A stretch of DNA of 64,000 nucleotides from Blastobasis lacticolella (Eukaryota; Arthropoda; Insecta; Lepidoptera; Blastobasidae), in contig LR990061.1 in NCBI GenBank assembly GCA_905147135.1, positions 124,001 through 188,000 of the forward strand. The letters are read 5' to 3'. The stretch's first letter is position 1, and each line of letters starts with the position of its first letter. Below, one piece after another: positions 56,326 through 64,000 of the stretch. The notes beneath the pieces are model-generated. The model was given only the letters and a program-made list of their open reading frames with translations, had not been told where the DNA came from and did no database searches. The position numbers were made by a program, and so were the translations under genes.

Positions 56326-56600
56326 AATCTTGGCGTTAATTCCCGGTGCACTCGTGCACGAGGGTGGGGTACCTACGCCTTGACCATGATCCAGAATTTG
56401 GCAGATCAGGTAATTACAGTGGAGCGACTGCGAATGTGCAGGTTTCATCACGATGTTTGTCCTTACCGTAAAAGCATCGGTTAGATGTACACAACTCAGA
56501 AGAGAACCATTGGTACATGGCCACAGTGGGAGTCGAACTAGGGACCTCTCGATTACGAGCCGGACCCCGTTACCACTAGGCCACCGGTCCTCACGTCGTA
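56326..56600 (-). mobile_element. SINE-A copy 14, head and both ends
   Basis: On the minus strand: head GGACCGGTGGCCTAGTGGTA, GGCTCGTAATCGAGAGGTCC, TTCGACTCCCACTGTGGCC, then the body to GATCATGGTCAAGGC and GTGCACGAGTGCACCGGGAA. The GTTCCCCTGTTAACAGGG block is deleted. Confidence 0.85.
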
Positions 56601-57032
56601 GCGAACATACACGAATAATTTCAGTGACAATATACGAACAAATCAGTGCAGCGCTGGCTATACATTGTGATTGAAATAGCCGACTTATGTATGCGCTACG
56701 CGTCTATCGAGAATTGAACACGGCCGGGTCACAAACGCGACATTGTTGGACACAAGCAAGCTAGTTGTTATCCTAAAAACGAGCATAGGCAGTGTTTCTA
56801 TATGATTTGCCTACAATTAATCCCGTCATTCGACGTTGGTGTGTCGGTTCAGGGGCTGCTACATTCTAATCTGACATGCCATGTGACACCACATGGCTTA
56901 TCTAATTTGTCTTTTAGCATCCCTATTATGCTGCTGGCACCTTGATGCTATGCCAAACGAAAATATCGTTTTTGTGGGCCCTATGGTGATAAAAACGACA
57001 TAAACACTCACGTGTCTGAATTAATCATCTTT

Positions 57033-57090
57033 ACGTCATGTCCCGGTGGCGTCCCCGCGTAGCATGCGAGGGTCCAGGGTCCGCCTCGTA
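57033..57090 (-). mobile_element. SINE-A copy 15, 3' fragment
   Basis: Terminal piece in reverse: TCATGTCCCGGTGGCGTC and GCGAGGGTCCAGGGTCCGCC. Diverged. Confidence 0.55.
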
Positions 57091-57743
57091 ACTTGACTGA
57101 CTGACTGTGACTGACTTCATACGAGCGTAATTATGAGTCGTGAAAGCATAATTTCGGGCGCGCGACACATGTAAAAGGAAGTTTCACACGACGCTGCCAG
57201 ATTAGTTTCGAATTACGATAGATTGCGCCACCGAAATTACGCTGGTGTGATCAGCTTTCTGAATTCCATTTCGAACTCGACCAATACTGTTACTATTCAC
57301 GCAGGCTTTCGATTATACAGTGAATCCGAAAACATGACCCAGAAAACCAATAAGCGACCTCTACAGAAGATTATGTAGGTTTCCTGGAGATTTTGTAGGT
57401 TTACCGTAGAGATAATCCGCCTGCTTGACAACTGTATTCACAAAACATACTTGTCTAAATAAAGTTGCATTACTATGCGTTCTCGTAGTGGTCGTCTGCT
57501 ATGTGAATGCAGTGGGTTTAATGTGAACGCACCTATGAATGGTCAATTCGTTCACTTTGACGAATGCATAGTACCCATCGTCACTCAAGTATTGTTTATC
57601 CTGACCCCATGCTTTAACGCGGATTGTGAAACTTCATTTCTGAATACCGACGTCAGAATTACCGGCGGTACCCAAATTTGTAGGTTTCCCGGACACCGTA
57701 GAGATAATTATTATCATATTACACAGCAATTACAGAGGAGCGA

Positions 57744-58046
57744 CGGTGGTCGGGCTCAAATCCTACTGCGGCTATGTACTATTGACTCTTTTCTGAGTTA
57801 TGTAGGTACATTAGTTGAATGTTAACCTATGCTCTTACGGTGAAGGAAAACGTCGTGATGAAACTTGAACATTCAGGCGATTGAATGTGTAACCACGATC
57901 CTATCTGGTCGGATTCCCCTAGTAGCAGGGTCACGGCTTCCAATGTAATTATCTGATCTGCCTAATCCTGGACCATGGTCAAGGCGGACCCCGGGCTCTC
58001 GTATGCAAGAGCACAACCGGGACATTAATGCCAAGATCAATCAATC
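57744..58046 (+). mobile_element. SINE-A copy 16
   Basis: Begins in box B (GTCGGGCTCAAATCCTACTG), then CTGAGTTATGTAGGTACATT, GGAAAACGTCGTGATGAAAC, CTAGTAGCAGGGTCACGG, and a complete 3' end, CACAACCGGGACATTAATGC. Confidence 0.85.
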
Positions 58047-58129
58047 TCCTGGCTTGTTCCCTATTTGGGGTCAGCCATCCTGATTATTACGTCAATGTTG
58101 GCTATTTTGGGTCATCTCTGTTACATTAT

Positions 58130-58430
58130 TTTATCAGGTGCTAAGACTTTGTCAAGCCTGAGGAGTCCGCCTGGGTGAGTACCACCGCCTTATCTATTTC
58201 TGCCGCCAAGCAACAATGCTCGCTTTGTGGTCCGGTTTGGAGGACAAGGTAGGCAGCGAAATTACAGGCATGAGACAACTTAATCCTCACAGTGACAACG
58301 CACCTGCAGTTTTGCATTTTTTTACCTGCAACCTAAATGTAAGAATCGTAGATGTTATGGGTGACAGTTACCACTTACCATCAGGTGGGCTGTTTGCTTA
58401 ATTGTCACTGAATAACATAAAAAATACACA
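58130..58430 (+). mobile_element. Family C retroelement, longest copy
   Basis: Runs from a GGAGTCCGCCTGGGTGAGTA block through CCGCCAAGCAACAATGCTCG, CGAAATTACAGGCATGAGAC and GATGTTATGGGTGACAGTTA to TCAGGTGGGCTGTTTGCTTA and an A-rich tail. It serves as reference for the shorter copies. Confidence 0.65.
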
Positions 58431-58439
58431 AATGCCAAG

Positions 58440-61212
58440 ATAATTATTATATCACACAGCAATTACCACCGGTGTCCGACGGCGTGGTATTAAGCCGTCG
58501 GTTCCCGCCGCTGTAAGGGTATAAGGCGAATGACGCAAAAACGCGAGGAATTAATTATTCAAGGCGGGCTGTTGGCGCCGTCTTCCCGAGCCCTCGCAAC
58601 TGAGTTATTGCACAATTTTTGTTTACACTCTCTTGTTAGCAAAACGTTATCATTGCGTCAGTTTTTAGCTCTTACCTGTATGGCTCAGTCTTGAATTTTC
58701 TCAATTCGTTTTGGGTACAATATTTCGCGTGTACGCTGGAGTTTTCAAATATCCAGTCGTCTAGGCATACGTTTAGATTAGATTATAGCACCTAGGCTTT
58801 GTATTTCATAGAGTTTTAGGACATATACGTTGCTCTGGCATAAAAACAGAAATAGTACCTACTTCCATTAATGTTACGAAATTCTTCGATGCACTTAACA
58901 CCTGTTTATATGCAAGTTCGCTACGTCCACTCTGTTCAAAATGAATGATTGTGATAATAATTTATGCATTATCCTTGTACATTAATCGTCCTCCTTTATG
59001 CATACTAAAAATGTAATATTAGGTTTCGATAATATTATTATTACAGCCCATAACAGTCCACTGCAGGACTTAGGGCCTCTCCCACGAAAGGGGAAATTAT
59101 TGCCATAATCTCCACGCTTGGCAGGCGGGTTGGAGATGGCAGTATTATAAATATAACAATGGAAAACGCTACTGCCCATTTTCCAGCCTACGAGACCTAG
59201 AGTCTCTTTTTCTGAGAGTTATCTTTTTTGCCTCGAAAACATTAGTCGCCTTGTACGACACCCACGAGTGTAAGGGTTTGGTACTATTCTACTCTGCCGG
59301 ACACCACACGACCGATAATATGACACTGGGAAAACAAACAATTAATCGTTAGCCCAGACACATAAATAAGGAAATACAAAATTCCACTCAAACTGTAAAC
59401 TGCAAACTCAGTCTCAGACTACAAATTGCAACTTCAAAGTTAACATTTAAGCCACAGGAAATATACGATTCGCGGGTTTGACGTCACAAGACGTCAGCCA
59501 TATCCCGCGGGACGCTCAGCGATAGGATTAGTCGGCAAAGCGACGTCAGTGGCCATCCAGTTACATGGCAAAAGAAAATTACTTCCCGAATACGAAACTG
59601 CGAGACTGACGCTTGGGACCGCTAACATTTCTTCCAATTTCATGCAACGTAACATATCCGTGATTATAGTAAACTTTTTGAGCTTGAAGCGGAGAGATTT
59701 TTCTTAATGGTCTCTCATCTCACCGGGAAGCGATGGTGAGGTCGAAGATGTAGCATGCTTGTCTAGAAGTTATATTTTTCGTGGAAAAGTGCCTTAGACA
59801 TTAAGTTCCAATCCTGAAAAGTGGATATAAATCGCTGAGTTTGAGATGGTGGGACGTCTACCATATACGGATGGCGATCTTTTTTCTCTCTCGTTGGTGG
59901 AAGGAAAAATGTACGATGGAGCGAGTTCGTGGTGCTCCTGAGAGCACTCACCGAAGTGTATTCGATAGAAGACCGAAAAACAACCGGCTACCATACGTAG
60001 GTGTCCCAGACCAAGAAGGCGGTAGTCGACAATCTACTTAACATCCTCGCTGTCTAGTCCTAGAGTCTTTACATCAGTCGCCTTAAACGTACGCCGCTCG
60101 CCATTGATGTAAACAAAAGTTACAAATTCCACAGAAAACAAGTCGAACAGACACAATCACTCGTGACTATCCTCCACGAGCTCTGTTAACTAGCGTTTGT
60201 TTGTCGAAATCCGCTCCATTCGACCCGCTAATGCTCTGCAAACGGATCTGTCTCAATTAGCTGCGCCTCTGTCAATTATCGGGACAGATAATCTGGTCGG
60301 ACTGCTCTCTTGGCGACTTGTTCGGACAGGTTCGAAGGACTCTGATTGGTGGGACACGTGTGATTGGAACACCGTGTATGTTGAGATGTTAGCGACGATT
60401 GTTGCGTATTGTTCTGTCACTAATGTGGGAAATAGGCGTACCGTCATCACAGTATATGATATAACATTGAAAACGTTGCTGTTGTTTCAAAATGGCGACA
60501 CTTAGTTTCAGTGTTGGCCATCGAACCGTTTGTGGAGTTATACAGGGCTGCTGTCAAGTTATGCACACGTCACCACAAACTTATCAGGCCAGGTAACCAA
60601 AACTGGAACTAAGTGTCCACAATTGAAATATGAGTTATTGGGCCATTGGTATAAGTTTGTACACACGCCGTGTAACTGACGACTGTATACAGGAACATTA
60701 CGTTCAACGTTTGCGGATTAGTACTTTTTATTAGTAAGGTGGTTACCGTAAGTATGTATTCTCTCATTGAAACCGCCCTCTAGCTTAGACTTTGTCTGCA
60801 ATATGGATCGAGACATGCAATGCAGGCCGCATATTGTAACCAATACAATACCCACACTACTGGCCAGGGGTTATACCGTTTACCGTCATCCTGCTCACAC
60901 ATACCTTGAAATACATATGAGTGAGCAGCAGAGCATGCTCTGGAATATGGGCTAGTGGGCTCTCAGATTACCGCAAAGCCTTAGCTAATAATATCGGTAC
61001 GATCGACACGCGCGGGATTATTCGACTTGTGTTGTATGTAGCCAAAGCCCTGTGATGGGGGCTCGTGTATAGTTTGCTATTTGTTCGTGTTTTCGTACAG
61101 AAAAGCGTTACTTTGTTATCCGTTCGGGTTTTATATCAGGATGTCCATTGGCCGTCGGGTGTCAAGTTATTTCCGAGAACAAATTGAATTGTGCTGTATC
61201 TAGGCTGGCAGC
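58440..61212. other. Non-coding stretch
   Basis: No gene is recognised. 59040-59190 is a diverged LINE 3' end (AGTCCACTGCAGGACTTAGG). The 102-codon frame at 60197-60505 has no known domain; its neighbourhood (60480-60620) shares short motifs with 40370-40510, suggesting a dispersed repeat. Confidence 0.4.
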
Positions 61213-61346
61213 CTTTATTCGTTTACCCGAATACGAATTTTGAAATTGACCAATCAGAATCCGCGACATTTTTCTTTCGGCTTTCGATTGGTCGATCGCA
61301 GATTCTAATTGGTCGAGTTAAAATTCTAATTCGGAAAATGAATAAA
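61213..61346. repeat. Foldback element, about 134 bp
   Basis: Arms of about 53 bp: TTTATTCGTTTACCCGAATA...GACCAATCAGAATCCGCGAC pairs with GATCGCAGATTCTAATTGGT...CGGAAAATGAATAAA, with scattered mismatches and a short centre (ATTTTTCTTTCGGCTTTCG). MITE-like. Confidence 0.75.
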
Positions 61347-61708
61347 TAAAAATAACTTTATCAATGAAAATTAGTCTTGTAGCTGGTGACAAGATAGACT
61401 AATCTGAACTATATCACCAGCTATATTCACTCACCACACTTAAATGTAATAATGATACAACCAAACCATTACAATATACACAAACATGATTACTTACATT
61501 TTCAACTTAATATTCAAACGTCAAACAGATTACGAGCAATATGGAGCAACAAAGCAACGTTTATAATTCATTTCGTATACATTGTACGGCATCGATGACA
61601 TCTCAATGGCCGTCGCGGGGTAATTGCGCCCTCACGCACGGTAAGGCCGCCTTTCCACCGTGGACAGGCTAGCTCAGAGATAGACTACATGACCGATCGA
61701 TCTTTGAC

Positions 61709-61868
61709 GACCTGAGTGGTTCCCCTGGTAAGCAACAGGGTCACGGAGGTCAGATGGCAGTCGCTCCACTGTAATGATCTAATCTGCCAAATCCAGGAAC
61801 ATGGTCAAGGCGGACCCTGGGCCCTCGTGCGCGAGAGCACAACCGAGACATTAACGCCAATATGATTA
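61709..61868 (+). mobile_element. SINE-A copy 17, 3' half
   Basis: GGTTCCCCTGGTAAGCAACA, GGGTCACGGAGGTCAGATGG, CAGTCGCTCCACTGTAATGA, then GAGCACAACCGAGACATTAA. A well-preserved 3' half without the head. Confidence 0.82.
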
Positions 61869-62054
61869 TTAATATTCACAGGCGTTGTACTCACTCTTCC
61901 ATGACTTAAAATAAATTAGCTCGCTCTCACCAATAAGAAAGTGTTTGGCGTACGAGAATTTAATCTCATTTTTTCAGTTCCAGGAGAGATAATCTAAGAT
62001 AAGCTATGAAATAATAACGAACCTTCATCTTTCCGCGGTATTTCTTTTTAATCA

Positions 62055-62245
62055 GTTGACCTGACTTGAGTTCGGTTCGGTTATTGGCCAAGCAGAAATT
62101 GAAATGATTAATTTTAACTTTTGTTACGGGCCTTATATGTATAATAAGTATGTATTTAAAAGTATTTATGTAATTTACCAGTTGTCTAGCACCCATGGCC
62201 CAAGCTTTGCTTACTTTGGGGCTAGATGGCACTGTGTGAATTGTG
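62055..62245 (+). mobile_element. SINE-B copy 4, degraded head
   Basis: From GGCCAAGCAGAAATTGAAAT through CTTTTGTTACGG and TTGTCTAGCACCCATGGCCC to GGGGCTAGATGGCACTGTGT. The box B is only vaguely present upstream. Confidence 0.8.
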
Positions 62246-62784
62246 CATACCTATTTATTAATTATTATTTCATAGACGTTTCAGTTCCGACCACTTTTCA
62301 AAAAGAATTGCGGGTGCAAAGTGCCTTCGACAATGGAATCGAGTAGTCGAGAATCGTGGGACTTCGTACTATTGAAAGAAGTTTTAAGAATTGACTTTCT
62401 GAATATATCAATTCAATATGATATTAGTATAGAAGTTCCAGTCAAAGCATAGAAAATTCCGGCTCTGCTGGAAAAGTAGCCTTACCCTTATAGCGCGGTG
62501 ACTTTGCGTGCCGTATTCGATTTAATGCGTTACGTCCAATGGATAAATATAAGCATCAATGTAGGCTTCGACGTTTTTAGGAAGTCTTTCTTTGCTTAGT
62601 TATAGCTGCGTAAGTTGACTGCGTTCGCTATTTACAAGCTTTTATTTAACTGGCACTGTATGTATGTAAGTTGTCTCTAATTTGTAAAAAAATATACGAC
62701 CATTTGTTAGTATACGATTGAGCTGAAATTTGGTATACCTATGTAACTTGGATGACAATGCATTAACATGGCATCACGGAGCTG

Positions 62785-62972
62785 AGGGCCTAGTGTGAGT
62801 TCCGCTTCGATTTAACTTAACTATCGCGTTTGCGTTTACGTGGAAATTAGTATGAAAAAATATATAGCGCCGCCTAGTGGTACGTAAATGAAGTTTTTTC
62901 TTCATACTAATTTCGACGTAAACGCAAACGCGATAGTTAAGTAAAATCGAAGCGGAACTCACACTAGGCCCT
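62785..62972. mobile_element. MITE with 76-79-bp terminal inverted repeats
   Basis: The left arm starts AGGGCCTAGTGTGAGTTCCG and the right arm is its near-exact reverse complement, ending CGGAACTCACACTAGGCCCT. The centre of about 33 bp is not paired. CTG lies on both outer sides and may be a 3-bp target duplication. 188 bp, no coding capacity. Confidence 0.85.
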
Positions 62973-64000
62973 CTGGTCTGACGACGGAGTCGGAAGGTGG
63001 TCATAGGCATTAATGAACGCAATAACATAACTCCATCGTGTTTGAACTCTTTGGAAGGGTCTTGATAAGTAGGTACTATATCCCTCGATAAAAGCTTGTT
63101 AACAAATTTTTTTTCATTTGAGAACTTATTTGGATGTGTGAACTGAATTTACAGTTCAGACAAAGGTCTACCTAAAAACAGAATTGTAAATAATGTTTTA
63201 ATACACACCAAAATAATATTTATCGCAACCCAACATACTCATTTAGCACATGTCTGATATGGATTAATTCTTATCTGTTTTATAAAGTTATCATATTGCT
63301 TATCTGCTTACATAGATAAGTAATAATTTTGTCATAGTAGTGATTTATGTGCCTGTACAGACATCGATCAGTTTCAGTTTTATTATATATATAGATTTAA
63401 TCGTAAGATTTATTAGTGAATCAACGCCACAGAACGATAGTTGTCATCGTTATACATGTCATTGTACTTCCTTTTTTAATTTGATTGGCTGAAATTAGAT
63501 AAGCGCAATCAGTTTAGCCTGGTTTGGCCACAATATCTCTGCGTGCCTTGGTTAGTTCCTATGTCATCATAATATATTTAAGAGTATGACTCTTGTCGGT
63601 GGAGCAATCGCCACTCTTCTCTCCTGTCTGCCAACCTCTTCATCTCTTTATAATCCCCGGCGCTCACTTTTTCCTACACGTCCTTCCAATATTCAAATCT
63701 AGGCCTTCTTCTTCCTCGCTTTTTCTCAACTTTGCCTTCTATAATCACTCTCAAAAAGTTGTCCTTTGTACCCGACATTATTTATTTAACACACACATTC
63801 ATTCTTTTACTCCCGAGAACTCTCGTCAAGATTTTTTTCACGACTTCCACAATTAAATTCTCTCGGAACGCGTGAGGCCATCCCGTCAGGATCCCTTCAC
63901 ATCTGAAGGCCGCAAAACAACGTCTATTATTTCTCGTCGCCTGCCGGGCCGGACGTCCGCGGCCTTGACGTCATACGACGTCGCCACCGGGACGTTATTC
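62973..64000. other. Non-coding stretch
   Basis: AT-rich up to about 63590. Then 63590-63960 shows pyrimidine-rich text and a short open frame without domain support. The last 70 bases are CpG-rich (GACGTC-type motifs) and run off the window. Confidence 0.35.

Noticed and set aside
57475..57825. 116-codon open frame
   Set aside because: Its right end overlaps a SINE-A copy, and no domain or splice context supports it.
1..64000. CRISPR arrays, operons, phage or bacterial genes
   Set aside because: Spliceosomal introns and insect-type repeats throughout; no regularly spaced identical repeats were found.

Overview
This window is eukaryotic nuclear DNA, almost certainly from a moth or butterfly (Lepidoptera). 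Short GC-rich coding exons sit in AT-rich DNA, introns have GT-AG borders, and the repeats are of lepidopteran type: tRNA-headed SINEs, a Helitron with TC...CTAG ends, and 5'-truncated LINEs. There are no operons, CRISPR arrays or prokaryotic features. The species cannot be named from the sequence.

Two protein genes can be reconstructed exon by exon. The first, on the + strand, is Skeletor: eight exons from 7586 to 18079 encode 1103 residues of a DOMON plus cupredoxin-like protein with a long Pro-rich tail, an acidic stretch and a hydrophobic C-terminus. The N-terminal DM13 part must lie upstream of the window. A Gln-rich terminal exon (1882-2700) lies on the same strand ahead of it, has a compatible splice phase, and may be an alternative 3' end of Skeletor. 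The second gene, on the - strand from 28554 to 19417, is a complete seven-exon, 430-residue FANK1-like protein: an N-terminal fibronectin type III domain, an acidic linker with an internal duplication, then about five ankyrin repeats. The two genes converge, with about 1.3 kb between their stop codons. A 3-kb LINE with only two visible frameshifts sits antisense in the longest FANK1-like intron.

The rest, most of 28.6-64 kb, is repeat-rich and without a recognisable gene. It holds at least 17 copies or fragments of one tRNA-derived SINE (SINE-A), four of a second (SINE-B), several LINE 3' ends, a second LINE fragment (52.6-54.3 kb), a 5S-rRNA-derived SINE-like element (49.6 kb), five foldback (MITE-like) elements, and one GC-rich candidate first exon (34.8-34.9 kb).

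Items most worth a second look: a 33-bp minisatellite that starts exactly at a Skeletor exon end and reiterates its 5' splice site; the possible Gln-rich alternative Skeletor terminus; the 5S-derived element; and the FANK1-like gene, which is missed unless its small exons are joined by phase. I see no wholly new biological system.
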